DNA of 47,039 bases from Acidimicrobiaceae bacterium (GTDB taxonomy: Bacteria > Actinomycetota > Acidimicrobiia > Acidimicrobiales > RAAP-2): contig PNAH01000009.1 of the NCBI GenBank assembly GCA_003170315.1, forward strand, positions 16,881 through 63,919. The letters are read 5' to 3'. Of this stretch, positions 25,428 through 34,532 are shown piece by piece. The translations under genes and the position numbers were made by a program. The notes under the pieces were generated by a model. It was not told the origin of the DNA and did no database searches. It was given only the letters and a program-made list of their open reading frames with translations. Position 1 is the stretch's first letter. The number at the start of each line of letters is the position of its first letter.

Positions 25428-26934
25428 TGGTCGCCTCGAGGGTGTGGCCGGCCATCAGGAGTCCGATCGACTCTCGACTCACCGTCGGCTCCACGGTGCC
25501 GACGATTCTCCCTTCGAACATCACGCAGATGCGGTCGCCGAGTGCGAGGACCTCGTCCAGCTCCGAGGAAACGATAAGAGATCCGTTGCCCCGATTTCGG
25601 TGTTCGACGATTTGTCGATGCACGTACTCGATGGATCCGACGTCGAGACCTCGCGTCGGCTGTGAGGCAACGAGAAATTCGAGGGAACGGGAAAGCTCGC
25701 GCGCGACAATAACCTTTTGCTGGTTGCCGCCGGAGAGTGAACTCGTCGGCGCCTTGATCGAGGTCGTGCGAATGTCGAAATCGTGAACGAGGCGCACGGC
25801 GTAGTCATTCACGGCCCCGAGGTTGCGAGTGCCCCGACTGGCGAAGGGCGCGCGTCGAGGAGTGTTGAGAACCAGGTTGTCGGCGACCGACATCGTGAGC
25901 ACCAGGCCGTCGCGTTGACGGTCTTCGGGGATGTGACCGATGCCGGCGTCGAGCGCTTTTCGGGGCGTCAGATTAGTGATGTCGCGACCGTGGAGTGAGA
26001 TCGTGCCCGACAACACCGGTCGCATGCCAACGATCGCTTCGACGAGTTCGGTCTGACCATTGCCCTGCACGCCCGCGAGCGCTAACACTTCACCGGCGCG
26101 CACGTCCAGCGAGACGCCATTCACGGCGACCAGACCGCGGTCGTCGAGCACGACCAGGTCGCGAATTTCAAAGACCTCTTCGCCGGGGTCGTACGGCGAC
26201 TTTTCGACGATTAGTTTGACGTCGCGGCCCACCATGAGTGAAGCCAGTTCGGACTCGGTCGCGGTGGGCTCGGCGGTGCCCACCACCTTGCCGTGGCGAA
26301 TGACCGTAATGACGTCGGCGATGGCCTTTACTTCCTTCAGTTTGTGGGTGATAAAGAGGATGGACTTGCCCGCGGCGGCGAGGGAACGCATGATTTCCAT
26401 CAGGGAGTCGATCTCTTGGGGCGTCAAGACGGCGGTGGGCTCGTCGAGAATGAGCAGATCGGCGTCGTGACTGAGCGCTTTGAGGATCTCGACGCGTTGC
26501 TGGAGCCCCACGGGCAGGTTCTCGATGACGGCGTCGGGATCGACGTCGAGATTGAACTGCTTCGACAGTCGCCGAATGTCCTCGGTCGCCTTTTTGTAGT
26601 CCACGCGATTGAGTGACTTCACCGGTTCGAAACCGAGCACCACGTTTTCCGTCACCGAAAAGACGGGAACCAGCATGAAATGTTGGTGCACCATGCCGAT
26701 ACCGCGTCGAACCGCCTCACCGGAATCGGTGATGGCGACCACCTCGCCGTCAATGAGTATCTCGCCCTCGTCGGGACGAAGGAGGCCGAAAAGTACGTTC
26801 ATCAACGTCGACTTGCCGGCGCCGTTTTCACCGAGCAGCGAATGAATTTGACCCGGTTCGACCGTCAAACTGATTTGGTCATTGGCGGTAAGTGATCCGA
26901 AGCGCTTGGTCATTCCGCGGAGTTCTAAGCGCAT
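25420..26934 (-). CDS. Nucleoside ABC transporter ATPase (two ABC domains)
   Basis: A 504-residue double ATPase of the sugar/nucleoside-importer type. Domain 1 has Walker A GENGAGKST at 35-43, a degenerate signature (LPVGLQQRVEIL) and Walker B LLILDEPTAVLTPQE. Domain 2 has a degenerate Walker A (GVQGNGQTELV, no Lys) but a normal signature LSGGNQQKVIVAREL. This asymmetric pattern is normal for RbsA-like and NupO-like proteins. A 16-bp-stem hairpin and a TACGAT box lie between it and bmpA, so its level can differ from that of the binding protein. Confidence 0.94.
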   Translation of the reverse strand: MRLELRGMTKRFGSLTANDQISLTVEPGQIHSLLGENGAGKSTLMNVLFGLLRPDEGEILIDGEVVAITDSGEAVRRGIGMVHQHFMLVPVFSVTENVVLGFEPVKSLNRVDYKKATEDIRRLSKQFNLDVDPDAVIENLPVGLQQRVEILKALSHDADLLILDEPTAVLTPQEIDSLMEIMRSLAAAGKSILFITHKLKEVKAIADVITVIRHGKVVGTAEPTATESELASLMVGRDVKLIVEKSPYDPGEEVFEIRDLVVLDDRGLVAVNGVSLDVRAGEVLALAGVQGNGQTELVEAIVGMRPVLSGTISLHGRDITNLTPRKALDAGIGHIPEDRQRDGLVLTMSVADNLVLNTPRRAPFASRGTRNLGAVNDYAVRLVHDFDIRTTSIKAPTSSLSGGNQQKVIVARELSRSLEFLVASQPTRGLDVGSIEYVHRQIVEHRNRGNGSLIVSSELDEVLALGDRICVMFEGRIVGTVEPTVSRESIGLLMAGHTLEATNV

Positions 26935-26942
26935 GAGTTCTT

Positions 26943-26948
26943 ATCGTA
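26943..26948 (-). promoter_or_regulatory. -10 box upstream of the importer ATPase gene
   Basis: On the minus strand TACGAT lies eight bases before the ATG, predicting a two-base leader. It follows the hairpin at 26954-26989 and could give the transporter genes a promoter independent of bmpA. Confidence 0.45.
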
Positions 26949-26953
26949 CTCAC

Positions 26954-26989
26954 GAGAATGCCCCGGGCCAGGAGGCCCGGGGCATTCTC
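26954..26989 (-). terminator. Strong hairpin between bmpA and the ATPase gene
   Basis: GAGAATGCCCCGGGCC is followed by a four-base loop and its perfect reverse complement: a 16-bp GC-rich stem. There is no T-run on either side, so it is not a classic intrinsic terminator. It begins 25 bp after the bmpA stop and may cause partial termination or protect the bmpA mRNA 3' end, as often seen between binding-protein and transporter genes. Confidence 0.75.
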
Positions 26990-27014
26990 TTCGACCGAAT
27001 AAATCGGCGCGAAA

Positions 27015-28115
27015 CTACTTAACGGCGGGGTAGCTGTTCGGGTTCACCGATATCGTGCCCGCGATGATTCCGGCCTTGGCCTTGGCAATCTCGGACTTCA
27101 ACTTCGCCGAAACCTTGATGCCGCCGTACTCGACCGCGGTGCCGTTGTTGGCCAGCGTGCCGATGTACGTGCCGGCCTTGAAGGTGCCCTGGGCTGCGGA
27201 CAACACCGCGGCCTCCACCGAGGGTTCAACGCCCTTGGCGACGGTACCGATGAAGTACTTGCAGTCGGCCGCGTCAGAGACACAACCATTGGAGTCGACC
27301 CACATGATGCTGTGTCCGGCGCCCGCGAGCTTCGCCGCGGCAACTGATCCGAGACCCACTGAACCCGCGACGGGGAAGACGATGTCCGCACCCTCCGAGA
27401 AGAACGTGGTGGTGTCGGACTTGCCGGCCGTCTGGTCGGTGAAGTTACCGACGAAGGTTCCGGTACCAGCGCAGGCCGCGAGTGAACAGGCGGTCTTCGG
27501 CGGGGTCCAACCAAGAACCTTCACCTTCTTGCCGTACGTCTTGTCGTAGTAGCGCACACCGCCGACGAAACCGTTCATGTACAGCGTGACCGCGGAGAAG
27601 TTCTGTCCACCGTAGGTCGCGACGGTACCTTTCTTTGAGGCTCCGGCGGCGAGAATCCCACCGAGGAAACCGCCCTGGTCGGTCTCGTACTGGAGCGCGT
27701 CAACGTGCGTGCCCGCCTTCACCTTGGGCGCGTCGTCCACGATCGCGAACTTCTGGCTCGGGTGGGCGTTGGCGGCGGCCGCCGTGGCGGCGTCCATCAA
27801 GAATCCGACGGTGACGATGATTCCGCAACCCTCGGTGACGAACTTGGCTATGTTCGGCGCGTAGTCCGTCGACGAGGTCGACGAGAGATACGTGTACGAA
27901 ATCTTGCTGTCCTTCTTTGCGGCGTCCTTCAAGCCGGCGTACGCCGAAGCGTTGAACGACTTGTCGTTGATGCCACCAGTGTCGGTGACGACGCAGGCCT
28001 TGAACTTCGACGCGGCAGAAGCCGACACCGATGTCGCAGCCACACTCACTGTCAAAGTGCCAAGGACTAGCGCGCTAGCTCCCAGCACCGTCGTGAGGCG
28101 ACGAATGCTCCCCAT
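27015..28115 (-). CDS. bmpA: BMP-family nucleoside-binding protein
   Basis: Extracytoplasmic solute-binding protein of 366 residues. A Sec signal peptide covers about residues 1-35: basic MGSIRR, a hydrophobic stretch LGASALVLGTLTVSVAA, and Ala-Ser-Ala sites. There is no lipobox Cys, unusual for a binding protein of a monoderm, so anchoring is unclear. The mature part begins ACVVTDTGGINDKSFNASAYAGL, the BMP domain signature, with FAIVDDAP and YETDQGGFLGG downstream. Four Cys lie in mid-sequence (TACSLAACAG, GCVSDAADCKY) and could form disulfides. GGAGAAA provides a good ribosome-binding site, unlike the leaderless genes around it. The context predicts nucleoside binding. Confidence 0.92.
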   Translation of the reverse strand: MGSIRRLTTVLGASALVLGTLTVSVAATSVSASAASKFKACVVTDTGGINDKSFNASAYAGLKDAAKKDSKISYTYLSSTSSTDYAPNIAKFVTEGCGIIVTVGFLMDAATAAAANAHPSQKFAIVDDAPKVKAGTHVDALQYETDQGGFLGGILAAGASKKGTVATYGGQNFSAVTLYMNGFVGGVRYYDKTYGKKVKVLGWTPPKTACSLAACAGTGTFVGNFTDQTAGKSDTTTFFSEGADIVFPVAGSVGLGSVAAAKLAGAGHSIMWVDSNGCVSDAADCKYFIGTVAKGVEPSVEAAVLSAAQGTFKAGTYIGTLANNGTAVEYGGIKVSAKLKSEIAKAKAGIIAGTISVNPNSYPAVK

Positions 28116-28248
28116 GTATTTCTCCCTTTATCGTTTTATCAGTCCCCAAAACGAAGACTGTCCTTGGCCTCGATGCGCCCCGACACGGCGTCATCACACT
28201 TTCGGATAATTGTCATTCGTGAGACTAGCCCCGAATCGGGCTTCGATT

Positions 28249-29736
28249 TTAGGCAGGTTCTACGGGAATATTTGGTGAGACCCGAGGCGACGGTGCGGCG
28301 GTCGCCACCATCATTCGACCGGTATTGCGGGGTAGCGCGAATGACACGAAGAACGCGACGAGCGTCACGACCGCCGAAATCTGAAAGGCGCGCTGGTAGC
28401 CCGAGGTCAGGGCCGACGCCTGAGTCGCCGTTGCCAGCGCGCGATGCGTGACGTCGGTCGCCACGGTGGCCAGGATTGCCAACGACAACGAACCGCCGAC
28501 CTGTCGCGCGGTATTGAGAAGGCCCGAGGCGAGACCGGCGTCGGCGCGATCGACGCCTGAGGTGGCGGCCGTCGCCAGTGGCGCAAAGAGCAGTCCCATC
28601 GCAAAGGCGCAGACGAACGCGGGCACCAATATGTGGCTGGCGTAGGAGTCCGCCGGCTTGATCAACGAGATCCAAAGAAAGCCCAGGGTCGCGAGGGTGG
28701 CGCCGATCTGGAGCAGCGGGCGTACTCCCGTCCTCGTAAGGAGTCGAGAAGAGATCTGGGCACCGATGATGATGGCCAGGGCCATCGGGAAGAAGGCGAA
28801 GCCGGCCTTGACGGGGCCGTAGCCGAGAACCAACTGGAAGTAATAGGTCAGGAAGTACCACATGGCGAAGAACGTGCCACCAATGAGGAACATCATCAGA
28901 TTCGCGGTGGTGAGCGGTCGCGACTTAAAAATCTTGAACGGCACGAGCGGATGCGACGCCACTTTCCCTTCCCAGAAAATGAAAACCGCGAGAAGAGCGA
29001 GTCCTAATATGAGCCAACTCAGCGTCGTGGACGAGGCCCAGGCGTGCGTCGTCGTATTCACCACCGCGTAGATCACCGACGCTAGGCCCCCGGTGACGAG
29101 GACCGATCCCGTGACGTCGAGCTTGGTGGTGGCGTCGCGATTGCGCATCTCGCGGAGGTACAACGCCGCGACCGTACCGGCGACGATGCCGAAGGGAACG
29201 TTGATGAAGAAGACCCACCGCCACGAAGCCCAGCCCGTCAGGATTCCGCCCAAGAGCCCTCCGACCGCCCCGCCGGCACCGGCCACCGCGCTCCAGGCGC
29301 CGATGGCCTTGGGCAGACGAGGACCGGCGAAAGTGGTGATGATGATGGTGAGCGTGGCCGGCGAGAGGATGGCGCCGCCAATGCCCTGCACCGCGCGAAT
29401 TGCGATCATCTGCGATCCCGTTTGCGCGACGCCGGCACCGATGCTGGCGAGCGTGAAAATGATGATGCCCGTGATGTAGACGCTTCTTCGACCGAAGAAG
29501 TCGCTGGCCCGGCCGCCCAACAGCAAGAACCCCGCGAAGGTCAAAACGTAGGCGTTCACCACCCACTGGGCGCTGTTGTAGGTGAAGTGCAGATCGTGAC
29601 CCATGCGCGGCAAAGCGACGTTCACAATGGAGACGTCCAAGACGACCATGAACTGCGCGATACAGGCGATTGACAGAATCAACCAGTCGGGTGCGTGGCG
29701 ATTGGTCGCAGTCAGGTCGAGCGAGCTATCAGACAT
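28249..29736 (-). CDS. DHA2-family (EmrB/QacA-like) MFS drug/proton antiporter
   Basis: A 495-residue membrane protein with about fourteen hydrophobic segments. The DHA2 landmarks are MVVLDVSIVNVALPRMG at about 31-47 (motif D1), GGRASDFFGRRSVYITG (loop 2-3 motif A) and AVAGAGGAVGGLLGGILTGWASWRWVFFINVP (motif C region). Likely exports hydrophobic toxic compounds by proton antiport; the substrate is unknown. TACAAT lies six bases before the ATG, so the transcript is probably leaderless. No regulator gene is adjacent. Confidence 0.92.
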   Translation of the reverse strand: MSDSSLDLTATNRHAPDWLILSIACIAQFMVVLDVSIVNVALPRMGHDLHFTYNSAQWVVNAYVLTFAGFLLLGGRASDFFGRRSVYITGIIIFTLASIGAGVAQTGSQMIAIRAVQGIGGAILSPATLTIIITTFAGPRLPKAIGAWSAVAGAGGAVGGLLGGILTGWASWRWVFFINVPFGIVAGTVAALYLREMRNRDATTKLDVTGSVLVTGGLASVIYAVVNTTTHAWASSTTLSWLILGLALLAVFIFWEGKVASHPLVPFKIFKSRPLTTANLMMFLIGGTFFAMWYFLTYYFQLVLGYGPVKAGFAFFPMALAIIIGAQISSRLLTRTGVRPLLQIGATLATLGFLWISLIKPADSYASHILVPAFVCAFAMGLLFAPLATAATSGVDRADAGLASGLLNTARQVGGSLSLAILATVATDVTHRALATATQASALTSGYQRAFQISAVVTLVAFFVSFALPRNTGRMMVATAAPSPRVSPNIPVEPA

Positions 29737-29742
29737 TTTCCG

Positions 29743-29748
29743 ATTGTA
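29743..29748 (-). promoter_or_regulatory. -10 box of leaderless DHA2 transporter promoter
   Basis: On the minus strand TACAAT is followed by six bases and the ATG at 29736. A TTGACA occurs further upstream but 26 bp away, too far to be its -35. Confidence 0.6.
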
Positions 29749-29817
29749 ATAGTGCGCTCGAATTTCTCGTGACGTGTCAATTTCGCGGCACGGCCGATAT
29801 CGGTCACACTGGAGGGC

Positions 29818-31497
29818 ATGGTTGCTCAGTTCATCTTCACCATGCGAGACCTCCGCCGGTTCTACCCACCGGACCGAGAAGTCCTTCGCGGCATCAATCT
29901 CTCGTTCTATCCCGGCGCCAAGATCGGCGTGATCGGCGCCAACGGGTCCGGCAAATCATCCTTACTGCGCATCATGGCGGGACTCGACGACGGCTTCAGC
30001 GGCGAAGCCCGACTCACGCCGGGCTTCAGCGTGGGTTACCTCTCCCAGGAGCCGCAACTCGATCCCACTAAAGACGTCGTGGGCAACGTGGCCGACGGCA
30101 TCGCCGAGCAGCGAGACCTGCTGATCCGATTTAACGAGGTCTGCGCCGCGATGGCCGATCCCGACGCCGACTTCGATGCTCTGCTCAGCGAACAGTCCGA
30201 TCTCCAGACGAAGATCGATGCCGCCAACGCGTGGGACCTGGAGCGAACCCTCGAGATCGCCATGGACGCGCTGCGCCTGCCCCCACCCGACGCCGACGTG
30301 ACGGTCTTGTCCGGCGGCGAGCGCCGGCGAGTGGCGCTCTGTCGCCTGCTGTTGTCGACGCCCGACCTGTTGTTACTGGACGAACCGACCAACCACTTGG
30401 ACGCCGAGTCGGTGGCGTGGCTCGAGCGAACGCTCCAGGACTACAGCGGTACCGTGGTCGCGATCACCCACGATCGGTACTTCTTGGACAACGCCGCGTC
30501 TTGGATCCTGGAACTAGATCGGGGTCACGGAATCCCGTGGGAAGGGAACTACTCCTCGTGGCTCGAACAAAAGCAGGCCCGTCTCGCGCAGGAGGAGAAG
30601 TCGGACAAGGTCCGTCAGGCGGCGCTCGAACGCGAACTCGAGTGGATCCGGATGTCGCCACGCGCGCGTCAGAGCAAGGGCAAGGCTCGGCTCAGCGCCT
30701 TCAACGAGTTGGTGGCCGAGTCCGAGTCGAGCGAGCGGCGCGCCGACCGACTGGAGATCGCCATCCCTCCCGGTCCTCGCTTGGGCGACGTCGTCGTGAA
30801 CGCCTTCGACGTGGTTAAGGGTTTTGACGACCGGCTGTTGATCGAGGACTTGAACTTCCTGCTCCCGCCGGGCGGCATCGTCGGGGTCATCGGGGCGAAC
30901 GGCGCCGGAAAGACGACGCTCTTCAAGATGATGCTCGGCCAAGAGAAGCCCGATGGCGGGTCCTTCGAGGTGGGCAGCACCGTCGCCTTCGCCTACGTCG
31001 ATCAGTCGCGCGACAATCTCAATCCCGACGCGACGGTCTTCGACGAAATCAGCGAAGGGCAGGAACAGACGATCGTCGGCAACCGGGAAATCCACGCTCG
31101 CGCCTACGTCGCGAGTTTCGGTTTCAAAGGCAGTGACCAACAGAAGAAGGTGGGCGAGATTTCGGGGGGCGAGCGCAATCGCGTCCAGTTGGCCAAGGTG
31201 CTGCGAAGCGGCGGCAACGTATTGCTATTGGACGAACCGACCAACGACCTCGACGTCGACACGTTGCGCGCGCTCGAAGACGGACTCCTGACGTTTCCGG
31301 GCTGTGCCGTCGTCATCAGCCACGACCGCTGGTTCCTCGACCGGATCGCCACCCACGTACTCGCCTTCGAAGGTGACGCCGTCGTGCGTTGGTTCGAAGG
31401 GAACTTCTCGGACTACGAAGTCGAGCGTCACAAGCGCATCGGTACCGACGCTGACCAGCCCCATCGGATTCGCTACAAGCCCATCACTCGTTCGTGA
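29818..31497 (+). CDS. ettA: ABC-F protein, EttA-like translational throttle
   Basis: A soluble twin-ATPase of 559 residues that in E. coli binds the ribosomal E site and gates the first peptide bond according to energy state. It opens [12 protein letters not shown] and has [26 protein letters not shown] (ABC1), an arm insertion at about 85-155, [25 protein letters not shown], the inter-domain linker [24 protein letters not shown]2 [22 protein letters not shown] and [11 protein letters not shown]. Both ATPase sites look intact. GGAGGG lies only one base before the ATG, and CACACT seven bases upstream is one base off TANNNT, so the initiation mode is unclear. Confidence 0.95.
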   Translation: MVAQFIFTMRDLRRFYPPDREVLRGINLSFYPGAKIGVIGANGSGKSSLLRIMAGLDDGFSGEARLTPGFSVGYLSQEPQLDPTKDVVGNVADGIAEQRDLLIRFNEVCAAMADPDADFDALLSEQSDLQTKIDAANAWDLERTLEIAMDALRLPPPDADVTVLSGGERRRVALCRLLLSTPDLLLLDEPTNHLDAESVAWLERTLQDYSGTVVAITHDRYFLDNAASWILELDRGHGIPWEGNYSSWLEQKQARLAQEEKSDKVRQAALERELEWIRMSPRARQSKGKARLSAFNELVAESESSERRADRLEIAIPPGPRLGDVVVNAFDVVKGFDDRLLIEDLNFLLPPGGIVGVIGANGAGKTTLFKMMLGQEKPDGGSFEVGSTVAFAYVDQSRDNLNPDATVFDEISEGQEQTIVGNREIHARAYVASFGFKGSDQQKKVGEISGGERNRVQLAKVLRSGGNVLLLDEPTNDLDVDTLRALEDGLLTFPGCAVVISHDRWFLDRIATHVLAFEGDAVVRWFEGNFSDYEVERHKRIGTDADQPHRIRYKPITRS

Positions 31498-31512
31498 CGC
31501 CCGGGGCGGTCG

Positions 31513-31518
31513 TAGTGT
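31513..31518 (+). promoter_or_regulatory. -10 box of leaderless kynA promoter
   Basis: TAGTGT is followed by exactly six bases and the GTG start at 31525, 15 bp after the ettA stop. Confidence 0.6.
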
Positions 31519-31524
31519 GGGCCC

Positions 31525-32280
31525 GTGGCTAAAGGCACCGACTATTCGACCTACCTGCGCATAAACGACCTTCTGAAACTACAGATTCCACTGACCGACG
31601 ACGCCCCGGACGAACTGCTCTTCATCGTGGTCCACCAGTCCTACGAGCTCTGGTTCAAGGTGATCGTCGACGAATTGCGCCGCGCCGCCACCGTCCTGCA
31701 CGACAACCGTCCCTGGCTCGCCGTCTCGCACCTGCGCCGGATTGTCTCGATCGAGGACCTTCTCCTCACACATTTGCAACTGCTGGATTCCATGTCACCC
31801 GAGGGTTTCCTCCAGTTTCGTGACCCGCTGGACCCGGCTTCGGGATTCCAGTCCTTCCAGTTCCGTGCGATTGAGTTCCTGAGCGGCGGCGGTAACAGGG
31901 CGATGCTCACCTTCGAGATCTTCGACGACGACCAGCGCGCGTGGCTCAAGGAGATGAGCGAGGTTCCCTCGGTGTGGTCGAGCTTCGAGCACTCCTTGCG
32001 ACTCACCACGGGCGCCGCGAACGACGATCTGCTGGACGTCCTTCGAGCGCTCTATCTGATCCACGACAAACCAGCTTTGAGCGCCCTGCACTCGGTCGCC
32101 GAGTTGTTAATGGATCACGACGGGCACCTGGCGGTGTGGCGACACCAACATATGTTGATGGCCGGTCGACAGATCGGACGGCGTCCCGGCACCGGCGGCA
32201 GCGAGGGCATGGCCTATCTCGATACGACACTGGCCCAGCGCCTCTACCCGGCGTTATGGGAAGTGCGGTCGGTCCTGTGA
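31525..32280 (+). CDS. kynA: Tryptophan 2,3-dioxygenase
   Basis: Heme enzyme that opens the indole ring of tryptophan to N-formylkynurenine. The 251-residue product is somewhat shorter than many TDOs (about 280) but has the family core: DELLFIVVHQSYELWFK at about 28-44 with the distal His, SGFQSFQFRAIEFLSGGGN, and VWRHQHMLMAGRQIGRRPGTGGSEGMAYL with the proximal heme His and the substrate-binding GTGGS loop. It overlaps kynU by GTGA, so the two are co-translated. The arylformamidase needed between their reactions is not in the window. Confidence 0.95.
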   Translation: MAKGTDYSTYLRINDLLKLQIPLTDDAPDELLFIVVHQSYELWFKVIVDELRRAATVLHDNRPWLAVSHLRRIVSIEDLLLTHLQLLDSMSPEGFLQFRDPLDPASGFQSFQFRAIEFLSGGGNRAMLTFEIFDDDQRAWLKEMSEVPSVWSSFEHSLRLTTGAANDDLLDVLRALYLIHDKPALSALHSVAELLMDHDGHLAVWRHQHMLMAGRQIGRRPGTGGSEGMAYLDTTLAQRLYPALWEVRSVL

Positions 32281-33509
32281 TTACTCGCGAGTCTTGCCAG
32301 CTGATGGACGAGGCCGACGTCCTCGCACCACTACGTCAGGAGTTCACGCTCAACGATGGCGAGATCTACCTCGACGGCAACTCACTCGGTCCGGTGTCGA
32401 CCTCCGTTCGACGACGGGTGAGGGAGGTCATTGATGACGAGTGGGGCCGGGGACTCGTGCGCAGTTGGAACGACGCGGGCTGGATGGGGGAGCCGACGAG
32501 GCTCGGTGACCGCATCGCGCCGCTGATCGGGGCCCAACCCGGCGAGGTACTCGTCGCCGACACTCTTACCTTTCTGATCGCCAAGTTGATCGGCGCCGCC
32601 CTCGAGCACCGACCCGATCGGCACGTCGTGTTGACCGACGCCGCGAACTTCCACTCCGACATCTACATCATCGAGGCCATGTGCGAGCGCGCCGGACGAC
32701 CGGTCACGATGAAGACCATCGACCGAGACCGCCTGGAGGAGTATCTCAACGACGACGTGGCCCTTGTCGAGTTGACTCAGGTCGATTACCGCACCGGCGA
32801 GTCACTCGACATGGCTGGCATCACCGAGCAGGTGCACGCGGCCGGGGCGCTGATGCTCTGGGACTTCGCCCACTCGGCCGGCGCCGTGCCCTTGGACGTG
32901 ACCGGCGCCGACGTCGATTTCGCCGCCGGCTGCGGGTACAAGTACCTCAACGGCGGTCCCGGTGCTCCAGCCTTTCTCTACGTGCGTAAATCCTGGCAGG
33001 GCCAGCTCCGCAATCCACTACCGGGTTGGCTCGGCCACGCCAGGCCCTTTGATTTCGAACTGACGTACGAGCCGGCCGACGGGATGCAGGCCTTCGTTAC
33101 CTCGTCGCCGTCGATCGTGGCCCTCGCCGCCCTCGACGGTGCACTGGACATCTGGGATCGCACCTCGATGGACCAAGTTCGCGTCAAGAGCCTGGCCCTG
33201 ACGGACCTGTTCATCGGACTCGCCGAAGAACGGCTGCCGGGCATCTTTGAGGTTGTGACGCCGCTCGATCACGCCAGGCGGGGCAGCCAAGTGGCCCTTC
33301 GCCATCCCGAGGGGTACGGCATCATCCAGGCGCTAATCGAAAACGGTGTCATCGGCGACTTTCGAGCTCCCGATATCTGTCGATTCGGCTTCACGCCGCT
33401 CTACCTACGATTCGTCGACGTCTTTGACGCCGTCGAACGAATATCCGGCGTCATGGCAACCGAATCCTTCCGGGACGATCGCTTCGCCGTGCACAATGCC
33501 GTGACCTGA
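32277..33509 (+). CDS. kynU: Kynureninase
   Basis: PLP enzyme that splits kynurenine into anthranilate and alanine. The 410-residue product starts at GTG 32277 within the kynA stop. Features are DGNSLGP at about 29-35, GWMGEPTRLGD, ELTQVDYRTG, WDFAHSAGAVPLDVTGADVDFAAG, the PLP-lysine loop GCGYKYLNGGPG, and the C-terminal FGFTPLYLRF. With kynA it degrades tryptophan to anthranilate; use for NAD synthesis would need a 3-hydroxylase and later enzymes that are not here. A longer open frame upstream inside kynA is an artefact. Confidence 0.95.
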   Translation: MITRESCQLMDEADVLAPLRQEFTLNDGEIYLDGNSLGPVSTSVRRRVREVIDDEWGRGLVRSWNDAGWMGEPTRLGDRIAPLIGAQPGEVLVADTLTFLIAKLIGAALEHRPDRHVVLTDAANFHSDIYIIEAMCERAGRPVTMKTIDRDRLEEYLNDDVALVELTQVDYRTGESLDMAGITEQVHAAGALMLWDFAHSAGAVPLDVTGADVDFAAGCGYKYLNGGPGAPAFLYVRKSWQGQLRNPLPGWLGHARPFDFELTYEPADGMQAFVTSSPSIVALAALDGALDIWDRTSMDQVRVKSLALTDLFIGLAEERLPGIFEVVTPLDHARRGSQVALRHPEGYGIIQALIENGVIGDFRAPDICRFGFTPLYLRFVDVFDAVERISGVMATESFRDDRFAVHNAVT

Positions 33510-33528
33510 GAGTCTCGGTTCGAAGTTC

Positions 33529-34383
33529 CTAGGCCTTGTACGAGTAAAAGCCCTGGCCCGACTTTCGTCCCAAAAGACCGGCCTGAGTCATGCGCGAAAG
33601 TAGCGGCGGTGGGGCGAGGTGGGGCTCTTTGAACTCCTCGTACAGCGATTCGGCGACGGCGAGCGTGGTGTCCAGGCCAATGAGGTCCGTTAACGCCAAC
33701 GGTCCGAGGGGATGCGCGCAGCCCACGACCATGCCGGTGTCGATGTCATCGGCGCTGGCGAAACCGGACTCCAGCATTCGGATCGCTGACAGTAGATAGG
33801 GGATTAACAGCGCGTTGACGACGAATCCGGCCCGGTCCTTCGAGTAAATAACGCGCTTGTTCAGCGAATCGGTAGCGTAGGCGTGGACGCGCTCGGTGGT
33901 GTCGGCGCTGGTGAGCAACGAGGAGATGACCTCCACGAGCCGCAGCACCGGCACGGGATTGAAGAAGTGCATGCCCACGACATGTTCGGGTCGCTTCGTG
34001 GCCATCGCGAGCTTGATAATCGGGATCGAGGACGTATTGGTGGCCAAGATCGCCCCCGGGTCCGTCACCACCGCGTCGAGCCGCTGGAAAACGTCGATCT
34101 TGAGGTTTTCGTCCTCCGCGACGGCTTCGATGACCATTTCACAGTCCGAGAGCCTTGCGAAGTCCTCGCTGAAGCTCAGATTGCCCCTCGCGTGATTGGC
34201 GTCGTCTTCGGGCAGCTTGCCCGAAGCCACCGCTTTCTCAAGGGATCGCTCGATGCGGGCTTGGCCTTGGGCGAGCGCGTCGGCGTCTCGCTCGATCACT
34301 ACGACGTCGGCACCGGCGCGAGCGCAAATCTCGGCGATACCCGAGCCCATCAGTCCACAACCGATCACGCCAATTCGTTCCAT
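33529..34383 (-). CDS. 3-hydroxybutyryl-CoA dehydrogenase
   Basis: NAD(P)-dependent 3-hydroxyacyl-CoA dehydrogenase of 284 residues, the single-domain length typical of Hbd/FadB2. The Rossmann GxGxxG is GCGLMGSG at 8-15. ATNTSSIPI carries the conserved Ser, MHFFNPVPV the catalytic His, and RAGFVVNALLIPYL with DIDTGMVVGCAHPLGPLAL the C-terminal dimer domain. Role in fatty-acid oxidation or polyhydroxybutyrate/butanoate metabolism. A GAGGAGA ribosome-binding site precedes the ATG. It converges on kynU with 19 bp between the stops. Confidence 0.95.
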   Translation of the reverse strand: MERIGVIGCGLMGSGIAEICARAGADVVVIERDADALAQGQARIERSLEKAVASGKLPEDDANHARGNLSFSEDFARLSDCEMVIEAVAEDENLKIDVFQRLDAVVTDPGAILATNTSSIPIIKLAMATKRPEHVVGMHFFNPVPVLRLVEVISSLLTSADTTERVHAYATDSLNKRVIYSKDRAGFVVNALLIPYLLSAIRMLESGFASADDIDTGMVVGCAHPLGPLALTDLIGLDTTLAVAESLYEEFKEPHLAPPPLLSRMTQAGLLGRKSGQGFYSYKA

Positions 34384-34400
34384 TCGAGTCTCCTCAGTTG

Positions 34401-34418
34401 GCGAAGCAAAGGCTTCGC
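34401..34418. repeat. Hairpin in the hbd/ppa divergent intergenic region
   Basis: GCGAAGC, a four-base AAAG loop and GCTTCGC form a perfect 7-bp stem. It lies 18-35 bp upstream of the dehydrogenase start and would be in its 5' leader if transcription starts further out. No T-run follows in either direction. Role unknown. Confidence 0.5.
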
Positions 34419-34532
34419 GACGGCAAAGTCTACGTCCGAGCCATCACGCCCAACGAGTGAGGTCCCGACCGTCGATGAGTACGATTAGCAGAACTTTGAA
34501 GTTCGACAGAGCCCTATTAATAAGGAGACGCC

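Noticed and set aside
28222..28248. Hairpin AGCCC...GGGCT near the end of the DHA2 transporter gene as a terminator
   Set aside because: The stem is only five pairs, and the T-run lies on the wrong side for the minus-strand gene.
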